A program made the translations under genes and the position numbers. Of a stretch of DNA of 64,000 bases, positions 34,961 through 42,785 are shown one piece after another (position 1 is the stretch's first letter; each line of letters begins with the position of its first letter). Under the pieces are notes generated by a model. That model was not told where the DNA came from. It saw nothing but the letters and a program-made list of their open reading frames with translations, and searched no databases. Source of the DNA: Pseudomonas jinjuensis (lineage in GTDB: Bacteria > Pseudomonadota > Gammaproteobacteria > Pseudomonadales > Pseudomonadaceae); the NCBI RefSeq assembly GCF_900103845.1, contig NZ_FNIJ01000020.1:1-64000 (forward strand). The letters are read 5' to 3'.

Positions 34961-36283
34961 TCAGGCGGGTACGGCTTCGGCGGGCGCTGTCACGGAACAG
35001 TCGTCCACCTGCCGGCGGTAACGGGGCAGGGCGATGGCCAGGCACAGGCAGGGCAGCACCAGCAGCGCGATGGTGGCGGCCAGGGCGTAGCGCAGCGCCT
35101 CGGCGCCCATGCTCTGGCTGAACAGGTCGCTCAACACGCCGACCACCAGCGGGCCGAGGCCGACGCCGAGCAGGGTCACGCCCATGAAGTACAGCGCGGT
35201 GCCCTGGGCCAGGCGGTTGGCGGGAAACAGGTGGCTCATCGCGCCGAAGCTGGGGACCGACCACCAGGTGCCGAAGAAGGCGAAGCCCAGGTAGAACAGG
35301 AAAGCGGTCGGCACGGACAGGCTGCCGAGCTGGAAGGCGGTGCCGGCAGGCCAGAGGAAGAAGGCCAGGCCGAGGGGAATGCTCAGTGCCGTGCCGAGCA
35401 GCGCGGTGCCCAGTTGCCAGGCGCTGTCGCGCGCCGCCAGGCGGTCGGTGAGCACGCCGCAGCACAGCGTGCCGACGGCCGAAACCAGCCCGCCGCCGAT
35501 GCCCATGAGGAAGCCGGCCTGCTGGATGGTCAGGCCGTGGGAGCGGATCAGGAAGCTCGGGTTCCAGGTGCCGATGGCATAGCCGGCCACCGCGGCGATG
35601 CTGCCGGCGATGACGATCAGCAGATAGGACGGCGTGCGGATCAGCAGGCCGATGGTGGCGAGGAAGCTATCGCCGGACGCCGTACCTGCCACCGGACGCT
35701 GCACCTGCGGCACGCGCACGGTGAAGGCGAGGATCAGCCCGAGCAGCACGCCGGGCGCGCCGATGAGGATGAACGCCCAGCGCCAGCCGTGCAGCTCGGC
35801 GATCCAGCCGCCGAGGCCGAGGCCGACTACCGCGCCGATCGCCGGACCCATCAGGAATACCGCCAGGGCGCGCGAGCGCAGGTGGCGCGGATACAGGTCG
35901 GAGACCATCGCCACCGACGGCGCGGAACCGCCGGCCTCGCCCACCGCCACCAGGATGCGGAACATCAGCAGCATCGCGAAGCTGGTGGCGAGGCCGCAGA
36001 GCATGGTGGTCACGCTCCAGGCGATGCAGGCCACCGCCACCACCGGCTTGCGGCCGATACGGTCGGAGAGGCGGCCGAGCGGCAGGCCGAACACCGTGTA
36101 GAACAGCGCGAAGGCCACGCCGGTGAGCAGGCCGATCATGGTGTCGGAGACGCCGAACTCCTGCTTGATCGGCTCGACCAGGATCGAGACCAGCAGGCGG
36201 TCGATGTAGTTGAAGATGTAGATGACCGCCAGCACGCCGAGCGCGTAGTGGGTCCGCCAGGTCACGGTCGGTGTGTTGCTCAC
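34961..36283 (-). CDS. MFS transporter
   Basis: A 440-residue protein with about twelve transmembrane helices. The major-facilitator motif between helices 2 and 3 is GLPLGRLSDRIGRKPVVAVA. Other markers are LLGVGLGPLVVGVLSDLFSQ and an N-terminal YALGVLAVIYIFNYIDRLLV. It resembles the spinster/ACS-like MFS group for organic anions. Uptake of steroid acids is plausible from the company it keeps. GGGAG precedes the ATG. It heads a three-gene operon with its own regulon element 62 bases upstream. Confidence 0.85.
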   Translation of the reverse strand: MSNTPTVTWRTHYALGVLAVIYIFNYIDRLLVSILVEPIKQEFGVSDTMIGLLTGVAFALFYTVFGLPLGRLSDRIGRKPVVAVACIAWSVTTMLCGLATSFAMLLMFRILVAVGEAGGSAPSVAMVSDLYPRHLRSRALAVFLMGPAIGAVVGLGLGGWIAELHGWRWAFILIGAPGVLLGLILAFTVRVPQVQRPVAGTASGDSFLATIGLLIRTPSYLLIVIAGSIAAVAGYAIGTWNPSFLIRSHGLTIQQAGFLMGIGGGLVSAVGTLCCGVLTDRLAARDSAWQLGTALLGTALSIPLGLAFFLWPAGTAFQLGSLSVPTAFLFYLGFAFFGTWWSVPSFGAMSHLFPANRLAQGTALYFMGVTLLGVGLGPLVVGVLSDLFSQSMGAEALRYALAATIALLVLPCLCLAIALPRYRRQVDDCSVTAPAEAVPA

Positions 36284-36344
36284 GGTGCTTGTCTCCCGGT
36301 TTTCTTGTAGTGGGCTCCATCCTTCCCGGCGGCAATCCCACCGG

Positions 36345-36363
36345 CATCGTCCGTTCGGACCAT
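36345..36363 (-). promoter_or_regulatory. Putative regulon element upstream of the MFS operon
   Basis: The minus strand reads ATGGTCCGAACGGACGATG, with a 5-bp dyad GTCCG-AA-CGGAC. It points at the MFS gene, 62 bases away. A second copy for the divergent SDR gene lies 44 bases to the right in the opposite orientation. Confidence 0.75.
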
Positions 36364-36406
36364 TCCTGGATGCCGCGGCTGGCGGGCTTTCGCGAGTTTT
36401 CGCCGG

Positions 36407-36425
36407 TTAGTCTCAACGGACGATG
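36407..36425 (+). promoter_or_regulatory. Putative regulon element upstream of the SDR operon
   Basis: TTAGTCTCAACGGACGATG differs from the hsaC copy at one base only. It lies 81 bases before the SDR start at 36506 and points toward it. Each of the two divergent operons thus has its own oriented copy. Confidence 0.75.
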
Positions 36426-36505
36426 TTGGCGGGCTCCACTGGGCGAAATCATGAATCCGAACCGTAACCGGTCGGATGCCATGCATCGCGACCCAAGGAG
36501 CCGAC

Positions 36506-37237
36506 ATGAAGCTGACAGACAAGATTGCTTTCGTCACCGGAGCCGGGCAAGGCATGGGGCGCGCCATGGTGCGCCACTTCGTCGAGCAGGGCGCCACCGT
36601 GTATGCCGCCGACATCAACGAAGACGCGCTGGCCGAAACCATCCAGGGCCTCGGCGAGCGTGCCCGGGCGGTGGTCTGCAACGTCGCCGACGAAGCCTCG
36701 GTGAGCGCCGCGATGGCGAAGGTGCAGGGCGAGGCCGGCCGCCTCGACGTGCTGGTGAACAACGCCGGCGTCGGCTCCGTGGACGCCTTCCTCGACACCC
36801 CGCTGGCCAACTGGAACCGCGTGATCGGCGTCAACCTGACCGGCGCCTTCCTCTGCGCCCGCGAAGCGGCCCGGCTGATGAGCGCGGGGCAGGGCGGCAG
36901 CATCGTCAACCTGTCCAGCACCGCCGCGCGCACCGGCGAAGGCCCCAGCCACTACTGCGCCGCCAAGGCCGGGATGATGGGCCTGACCCGCAGCCTGGCG
37001 CGCGAACTGGCGCCCAGCGGCATCCGCGTCAACACCCTGGTTCCCGGCCCCACCGACACGCCGATGATGGCCGGCATTCCCGCCGAATGGATGGAGTCGA
37101 TGGTCAAGGCCATCCCTCTCGGCCGCCTCTGCCAGCCGGAAGAAATCGCCCGCGTCGCGGCCTTCCTCGCCAGTGACGAAGCCAGCTTCGTGACCGGCCA
37201 GAACGTCGCCGTCAACGGCGGCATGGCCTTCATCTGA
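36506..37237 (+). CDS. Short-chain dehydrogenase (possible hydroxysteroid dehydrogenase) 1
   Basis: A 243-residue classical SDR: VTGAGQGMGRAMVRHF, AADINEDALAE (Asp after strand 2, NAD preferred), NNAGVGS, catalytic Ser/Tyr/Lys in NLSSTAARTGEGPSHYCAAK and PGPTDTPMM. It is similar to BaiA-type and other hydroxysteroid dehydrogenases as well as to FabG, so the substrate is open. Its neighbours (second SDR, BaiE-like protein, OYE, CoA ligase) favour a steroid hydroxyl. AAGGAG precedes the ATG at 36506. Confidence 0.8.
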   Translation: MKLTDKIAFVTGAGQGMGRAMVRHFVEQGATVYAADINEDALAETIQGLGERARAVVCNVADEASVSAAMAKVQGEAGRLDVLVNNAGVGSVDAFLDTPLANWNRVIGVNLTGAFLCAREAARLMSAGQGGSIVNLSSTAARTGEGPSHYCAAKAGMMGLTRSLARELAPSGIRVNTLVPGPTDTPMMAGIPAEWMESMVKAIPLGRLCQPEEIARVAAFLASDEASFVTGQNVAVNGGMAFI

Positions 37238-37248
37238 GGAGCGCGAGC

Positions 37249-38022
37249 ATGAAAGCGAGAATGCAGGACAAGGTCGTGTTCATCAGCGGCGGCGGCTCCG
37301 GCATCGGCGCCGCCACCGCGCGCCGCATGGCCGAAGAGGGCGCCCTGGTGACCATCTGCGGTCGCCGCGAGGAGCCGCTGCGCGAGGTGGTGGAAGCCAT
37401 CCGCGCCGCCGGCGGCAACGCCGACTACCGCGTCGCCGACGTCAGCGACGAGCAGTCCTTCGTCGCCGCCATCGAGTCGGTGGCAGCGCAGCACGGCCGT
37501 CTCGACGTACTGGTCAACAACGCCATGGCCTACACCTGGGGCGGCGTCGACCAGATGTCCACCGAGGACTGGCACGCCAACTTCCGCACCACCGTCGACG
37601 GCACCTTCTGGGGCACCCGCACCGCCGTGCGCCTGATGAAGGACAGCGGCGGCGGCGCCATCGTCAACCTCGCCTCGATCTGCGGCCTGTTCGGCACCGC
37701 CTGGATGTCCGGCTACTCCGCCGCCAAGGCCGCGGTGATCAACTTCAGCCGCGCCGTCGCCTCCGAAGGCGCCGCCCTGAACATCCGCTGCAACGTGGTG
37801 ATCCCCGGCGTGGTGCACACCCCGGCCACCGAAGGAATGCTCAGCGACGACAAGGCCCGCGGCAACACCGAGAAGCTGATCCCGATGCGCCGCGTAGGGC
37901 GCCCCGAGGAGCTGGCCAACGCGGTGCTGTTCCTCGCCTCCGACGAAGCCTCGTACATCACCGGCGCCAGCCTGGCGGTGGACGGCGGCCGCGGCTCCGA
38001 TCTCTACACGGTGCTCGAATAA
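37249..38022 (+). CDS. Short-chain dehydrogenase (possible hydroxysteroid dehydrogenase) 2
   Basis: A 257-residue classical SDR with FISGGGSGIGAATARRM, TICGRREEPLRE (Arg-Arg after strand 2, suggesting NADP), NNAMAYTWGG in place of NNAG, ASICGLFGTAWMSGYSAAKA and TGASLAVDGGRGSDLYTVLE. The two adjacent SDRs with opposite apparent cofactor preference could oxidise one hydroxyl and reduce another. Eleven bases separate it from the preceding gene. Confidence 0.8.
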   Translation: MKARMQDKVVFISGGGSGIGAATARRMAEEGALVTICGRREEPLREVVEAIRAAGGNADYRVADVSDEQSFVAAIESVAAQHGRLDVLVNNAMAYTWGGVDQMSTEDWHANFRTTVDGTFWGTRTAVRLMKDSGGGAIVNLASICGLFGTAWMSGYSAAKAAVINFSRAVASEGAALNIRCNVVIPGVVHTPATEGMLSDDKARGNTEKLIPMRRVGRPEELANAVLFLASDEASYITGASLAVDGGRGSDLYTVLE

Positions 38023-38046
38023 GGGCCGCGCGCGGAAGGTGAAACC

Positions 38047-38676
38047 ATGGACATGAACCAACTGCACGCGCGCCTGGACCGCCTCGAATCCATCGAGGCG
38101 ATCCGCCAGCTCGCCGGCAAGTACTCGCTGTCGCTGGACATGCGCGACCTGGACGCCCACGTCAACCTGTTCGCCCCGGACATCCGCGTCGGCCGCGAGA
38201 AGGTCGGCCGCGCGCACCTGAAGGCATGGGTCGACGACACCCTGCGCCATCAGTTCACCGGCACCTCGCACCACCTCGGCCAGCACGTCATCGAGTTCGT
38301 CGACGCGGACCACGCCATCGGCGTCGTCTACTCGAAGAACGAGCATGAGACCGGCGCCGAGTGGGTGATCATGCAGATGCTCTACTGGGACGACTACGAG
38401 CGCATCGACGGCCAGTGGTACTTCCGCCGCCGCCTGCCCTGCTACTGGTACGCCACCGACCTGAACAAGCCGCCGATCGGCGACATGAAGATGCGCTGGC
38501 CGGGCCGCGAGCCGTACCACGGCACCTTCCACGACCTGTTCCCGTCCTGGAAGGAATTCTGGAACAACGAACCCGATGGCGAGGAGCTGCCGCAGGTCGC
38601 CGAACCCGCGCCGCTCGAAGCCTTCCTGCGCCGCATGCGCCGGGACACCAGGCCACCGAAGATTCGCGTGCGCTGA
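38047..38676 (+). CDS. SnoaL-like protein with the BaiE catalytic pattern (putative steroid dehydratase)
   Basis: A 209-residue NTF2/SnoaL-fold protein. The N-terminal helix IEAIRQLAGKYSLSLDMRDL places Tyr26 and Asp31 five residues apart, exactly as Tyr30 and Asp35 in the bile-acid 7alpha-dehydratase BaiE. A His follows after 45-49 residues (SHHLGQHVIEF, His76 and His80), comparable with BaiE His83. The C-terminal 60 residues (WPGREPYHGTFHDLFPSWKE and beyond) are extra. A steroid dehydratase such as Hsh2 of Sphingobium is the closest functional idea. GGAAGG lies upstream of the ATG. Other SnoaL proteins are isomerases or hydrolases, so the assignment is a hypothesis. Confidence 0.65.
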   Translation: MDMNQLHARLDRLESIEAIRQLAGKYSLSLDMRDLDAHVNLFAPDIRVGREKVGRAHLKAWVDDTLRHQFTGTSHHLGQHVIEFVDADHAIGVVYSKNEHETGAEWVIMQMLYWDDYERIDGQWYFRRRLPCYWYATDLNKPPIGDMKMRWPGREPYHGTFHDLFPSWKEFWNNEPDGEELPQVAEPAPLEAFLRRMRRDTRPPKIRVR

Positions 38677-38685
38677 GGAGACACC

Positions 38686-39771
38686 ATGAGCAGTCTTTTC
38701 GAACGCGGCCGCTTCGGCGGGCTCGCGCTGGCCAACCGCGTCGTCATGGCGCCGATGACCCGCAGTCGCGCTGGCGTGGATGGCATGCCGACGCCGGTGA
38801 TGATCGACTACTACGCCCAGCGCGCCGGCGCCGGGCTGATCGTCGCCGAGGGCACCTCGCCCTCGGCCGACGGCCTCGGCTACTGCCGCACGCCGGCGAT
38901 CCATAGCGACGCGCAGATCGCCGCCTGGAGGCAGGTCACCGATGCGGTGCACGCCCGTGGCGGGCAGATCGTCCTGCAAATGATGCACTGCGGGCGCGTC
39001 GCCTCCCGTCACAACAAGCCCGCCGGTGCCCGCACCCTGGCGCCGTCGGCGGTCCGCGCCAATACCCAGCTGTTCACCGATGTGGTGGGCATGGCCGATA
39101 CCGAGCAGCCCGAAGCGATGACCCTGGCGGAAATCGCCGGGGTGATCGACGACTACCGGCAGGCCGCGCTGAACGCCCGCGCGGCCGGCTTCGACGGCGT
39201 CGAGCTGCACGGCACCAGCGGCTACCTGCCCATGCAGTTCATGTCGGAGAACGCCAACCAGCGTACCGACGCCTACGGCGGATCGCTGGAGAACCGCGTG
39301 CGCTTCCCGCTGGACGTGCTGGCGGCGATGTCCGCGGCGATCGGCGCCGAGCGCGTCGCCCTGCGCCTGTGCCCGGGCAATACCTACAACGACATCGTCG
39401 ACAGCGACCCTGCCGCCACCCTTGAAGCGCTGCTCAAGGGCATCGACGGGTTGGGCCTGGCCTACCTGCACATCATGCGTTCGCCGGTGCCGGGCCTCGA
39501 TGCCTTCGCCGTCGCCCGCGAGGGCTTCCGTGGCGCGCTGATCGTCAACGACGGCCTGGAGCCGGATTCGGCCGCCGCCATGCTCGCCTCCGGCGCCGCC
39601 GACGCGGTGTCCTTCGCCCGCCACTACATCGCCAACCCCGACCTGGTCGAGCGCATCCGCCACGGCCATCCGCTCGCCGGCTTCGACCGCAGGAGCCTCT
39701 ATTCGCCGGGTGCGGAGGGCTACAGCGACTACCCGGAATTCAACCCGCGCCTCATCGAGGAGGAAGCATGA
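38686..39771 (+). CDS. Old Yellow Enzyme-type FMN reductase (NemA/OYE class)
   Basis: A 361-residue OYE: LANRVVMAPMTRSRAGVDGM, YYAQRAGAGLIVAEGTSPSA, LQMMHCGRVASRHN, FDGVELHGTSGYLPMQFM, NQRTDAYGGSLENRVRF. The usual substrate-binding pair His-x-x-Asn reads His-Gly-Thr-Ser here, while the following Gly-Tyr is kept, so the Asn is replaced by Ser. The protein otherwise looks intact. Reduction of an enone in a steroid ring is likely. GAGGAG precedes the ATG, and the stop overlaps the start of the CoA ligase. Confidence 0.82.
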   Translation: MSSLFERGRFGGLALANRVVMAPMTRSRAGVDGMPTPVMIDYYAQRAGAGLIVAEGTSPSADGLGYCRTPAIHSDAQIAAWRQVTDAVHARGGQIVLQMMHCGRVASRHNKPAGARTLAPSAVRANTQLFTDVVGMADTEQPEAMTLAEIAGVIDDYRQAALNARAAGFDGVELHGTSGYLPMQFMSENANQRTDAYGGSLENRVRFPLDVLAAMSAAIGAERVALRLCPGNTYNDIVDSDPAATLEALLKGIDGLGLAYLHIMRSPVPGLDAFAVAREGFRGALIVNDGLEPDSAAAMLASGAADAVSFARHYIANPDLVERIRHGHPLAGFDRRSLYSPGAEGYSDYPEFNPRLIEEEA

Positions 39772-41627
39772 GCGATCTCGGCGTCGTGCAACGACAAGAA
39801 CTACAGCCTGCGCCGGTTGTGCCCCGTGAACAGACCCAGCGCCTGCTCGACCTGCGTTCGCAGGCGGCGAGCCTGATCAGGCCGGCCGACGGATACACCC
39901 TGGGCGACCGTATCGAGGAACAGGCCGACCGCCATGCCGGGCGCGCCTTCCTCGTCTATCGCGGCCGCAGCTTCAGCTATCGCGAGATGGACCAGCGCGC
40001 CAACCAGTACGCCCACGCCTTCGCCGCCCGCGGCCTGAAGGCCGGCGACGTGTGCGCCATGGCCATGGAGAACCGCCCGGACTTCTTCTTCTGCTGGTTC
40101 GGCCTGGCCAAGCTCGGCGTGGTCACCGCCTTCATCAACTACCACGTCACCGGCAGGGCGCTGCTGCATGCGCTGGAAAGCACCGGCGCCAAGGCCGTGG
40201 TGGTCGGCGAGGAATGCCTGCAGCCGTTCGCCGACAGCCCGGAAACCCGCGGCCATCAGCTCTGGCTGGTGCGCGACGAGGAAAAGCCGGCGAGCGCGGA
40301 GCTGCTCGCCCTGGCCGACGCCGGTTTCGCCGAACAGGTGGCCGCCGCGCCGATCAACCGTCCGCCGCGTGAACTGCGCGCCGGGGTGAAGGCCGAGGAC
40401 GGCATGCTGCTGATCTTCACCTCCGGCACCACCGGCCTGCCCAAGGCCGCGCGCTACAGCCACATGCGCTGGATGACTTCCGGCGACGTCATGCAGGTCA
40501 CCCTCGAAGCGACCCCGGACGACGTCTTCTACTGCTGCCTGCCGCTCTACCACGGCGCGGCGGCGACCTCGGTGACCTCCACCGCCCTGAAAGCCGGCGC
40601 CTCCATCGTGGTGCGCCGCAAGTTCAGCAGCAGCGAGTTCTGGCGCGACGTGCGCGAGAACGGGGTGACCGTGTTCCAGTACATCGGCGAGATCTGCCGC
40701 TACCTGCTGAACATGCCGGCGCAGGCCAATGACCGCGACCACAGCCTGCGCTGCATGCTCGGCGCCGGCCTCAGCCCGGACATCTGGCAGCGCTGGGTGG
40801 AGCGCTTCGGCGACCTGCAGATATTCGAGGGCTGGGGCTCCACCGAGGCGAATACCGCGACGCTCAACGTCGACAACCGCGTCGGCTCCTGCGGGCGCAT
40901 CCCGGACTGGGCGCGCACCAACCTGCGCCTGCTGAAGTACGACGTCGACAGCCAGTGCCACGTGCGCAACGCCGACGGCTACTTCGTCCATTGCCAGCCG
41001 GGCGAGGTCGGCGAGGCGGTGGGGATGATCATCGACCATCCGGAAATCGGCGCCGGTCGCTTCGAGGGCTACACCTCCGCGGAGGCCACCGAGAAGAAGA
41101 TCCTGCGCAACGTGTTCCAGACGGGCGATGCCTGGTGGAGCTCGGGCGACCTGCTGCGCTACGACGAGGATGGCTACTGCTTCTTCGTCGACCGCCTGGG
41201 CGACACCTTCCGCTGGAAGAGCGAGAACGTCTCCACCCAGGAAGTGGCGGCGGCGCTCGGCGACTTCCCCGGCATGGAGCTGATCAACATCTACGGCGTG
41301 CGCGTGCCCGGCCACGAAGGCCGCGCCGGCATGGCGGCGATCCTCATGCAGGCGGGGCAGGCGTTCGATCCGCAGGCGTTCTTCAGCTTCACCCAGGCGC
41401 GCCTGCCGCGCTACGCGGCGCCGGTGTTCGTCCGCGTGCAGGCGGCCGCCGACATGACCACCACCTTCAAGCTGCGCAAGGTCGACCTGCAGCGCGACGG
41501 CTACGATCCGCGGCGCATCGCCGAGCCGCTGTTCGTGCGCGACGAGACCAGCGCCAGCTACGTGCCGCTGGACGACGAGGCTCTGGAACGCAACGGCCTG
41601 CCGTCGTTCGCCGGAGAGCCGGCATGA
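39768..41627 (+). CDS. FATP-type acyl-CoA synthetase (putative steroid-CoA ligase)
   Basis: A 619-residue AMP-forming ligase: phosphate loop IFTSGTTGLPKAARYSH (about residues 216-232), LYHGAAATSVT, GWGSTEANTATLNVDNRVG and a C-terminal SSGDLLRYDEDGYCFFVDRL, GDTFRWKSENVSTQEVAAAL. This last block is typical of the SLC27/FATP and very-long-chain or bile-acid ligase group rather than FadD. It probably activates a steroid side-chain carboxylate for the dehydrogenase-aldolase module downstream. It overlaps both neighbours by four bases (ATGA), so it is tightly coupled. Confidence 0.83.
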   Translation: MSDLGVVQRQELQPAPVVPREQTQRLLDLRSQAASLIRPADGYTLGDRIEEQADRHAGRAFLVYRGRSFSYREMDQRANQYAHAFAARGLKAGDVCAMAMENRPDFFFCWFGLAKLGVVTAFINYHVTGRALLHALESTGAKAVVVGEECLQPFADSPETRGHQLWLVRDEEKPASAELLALADAGFAEQVAAAPINRPPRELRAGVKAEDGMLLIFTSGTTGLPKAARYSHMRWMTSGDVMQVTLEATPDDVFYCCLPLYHGAAATSVTSTALKAGASIVVRRKFSSSEFWRDVRENGVTVFQYIGEICRYLLNMPAQANDRDHSLRCMLGAGLSPDIWQRWVERFGDLQIFEGWGSTEANTATLNVDNRVGSCGRIPDWARTNLRLLKYDVDSQCHVRNADGYFVHCQPGEVGEAVGMIIDHPEIGAGRFEGYTSAEATEKKILRNVFQTGDAWWSSGDLLRYDEDGYCFFVDRLGDTFRWKSENVSTQEVAAALGDFPGMELINIYGVRVPGHEGRAGMAAILMQAGQAFDPQAFFSFTQARLPRYAAPVFVRVQAAADMTTTFKLRKVDLQRDGYDPRRIAEPLFVRDETSASYVPLDDEALERNGLPSFAGEPA

Positions 41628-42706
41628 GCGCCCTCGACAGCCAGGCCCAGGCCGAGCTGCGCTTCCCCTGGGAAAGCGCGCCGGCCGCCGGCCAGGTGCG
41701 CGAGGTGGCCGACGGCGTGCTGTGGCTGCGCATGCCGCTGCCGTTCGGCCTCGACCACATCAACCTGTACCTGCTGCGCCACGAGCACGGCTGGGTGGTG
41801 GTCGATACCGGCCTCGCTACCGACGCCTCGCGGGACGTGTGGGAGCGGGTATTCGTCGAAGTGCTGGAGGGCCGGCCGATCCTCGCGCTGGTCGCCACCC
41901 ACTTCCACTACGACCACACCGGCCTGCTCGGCTGGCTGGCCGACCGTTTCCACTGCCCGGTGTACATGACCCAGGGCGAGTTCCAGTCGATGTTCGTCAC
42001 CCCGCCGCAGGGCGACGATCCGGGCTGGGAGTTCCGCCAGTTCTACCAGCGCGCCGGGCTCGATGCCGCACAGATCGAGAGCCTGCTGCCGGTGGTGCGC
42101 GCCTCGCACTACCGGATCCAGCAACCGCACAGCTACCGCCGCCTGCGCGAGGGCAGCGTGCTGACCATCGGCGAACGCCGCTGGCGCGTGGTGATCGGCT
42201 CCGGCCATTCGCCCGAGCACGCCTGCCTCTACAGCGAGGACGACCGCCTGCTGATTTCCGGCGACCAGGTGCTGCCGCGGATCACCTCGAGCGTGTGCGT
42301 CGGCGTCACCGAACCCGACGCCAACCCGCTGGGCGAATGGCTCGAATCGCTGCGCCGCCTGCGCGTGCTGCCGGCCGACGTGCTGGTGCTGCCGGCCCAT
42401 GAGCGTCCGTTCGTGGGCCTGCACGAACGCCTGCTGCAACTGCTGAAACACCACGAGCGGCACCTGGAGAACCTCGTCGGCAACCTGCGTGGCGCCATGA
42501 CCGCCGCAGAGCTGCGCCCGCTGCTGTTCCCGAGGATCAAGGGGCCGTTCGACCTGCTGATGTCGCTGGGCGAGACCCTGGCGCACATCAACTTCCTGGT
42601 GGAGGAGGGTTCGCTGGTGCGCGAACCGGACGGCGACGCCTGCAGGTACCGCCTGCGGGACGCGGAAGTGCCTTCGCAAGGGGAACCGGAGGCGATTCAC
42701 GTCTAG
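41624..42706 (+). CDS. Metallo-beta-lactamase-fold hydrolase
   Basis: A 360-residue MBL protein with the dinuclear metal motif THFHYDHTG (His93, His95, Asp97, His98), a later GSGHSPEHACLY histidine and LLISGDQVLPRITS. The domain is followed by about 110 residues with a winged-helix look (LLKHHERHLENLVGNLRGAM), as in the LACTB2-like group. Because it is translated with the CoA ligase, thioesterase or lactone hydrolysis is possible. It is distinct from the large alkylsulfatase at 51754. Confidence 0.78.
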   Translation: MSALDSQAQAELRFPWESAPAAGQVREVADGVLWLRMPLPFGLDHINLYLLRHEHGWVVVDTGLATDASRDVWERVFVEVLEGRPILALVATHFHYDHTGLLGWLADRFHCPVYMTQGEFQSMFVTPPQGDDPGWEFRQFYQRAGLDAAQIESLLPVVRASHYRIQQPHSYRRLREGSVLTIGERRWRVVIGSGHSPEHACLYSEDDRLLISGDQVLPRITSSVCVGVTEPDANPLGEWLESLRRLRVLPADVLVLPAHERPFVGLHERLLQLLKHHERHLENLVGNLRGAMTAAELRPLLFPRIKGPFDLLMSLGETLAHINFLVEEGSLVREPDGDACRYRLRDAEVPSQGEPEAIHV

Positions 42707-42785
42707 CCGGACCGATGTCCGGCCGAGCCGCTGTTTCTTTCGAAAAGAGAAAGGTCTGTCGACCTGAATTGTGAGGAGAGTGAGG

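Noticed and set aside
42702-42722. CTAGCCGGACCGATGTCCGG before the second DUF1302 gene
   Set aside because: It shares CTAG, GGAC and GATG with the element but with different spacing. The gene is only 79 bases downstream of the MBL gene on the same strand and probably belongs to that operon.
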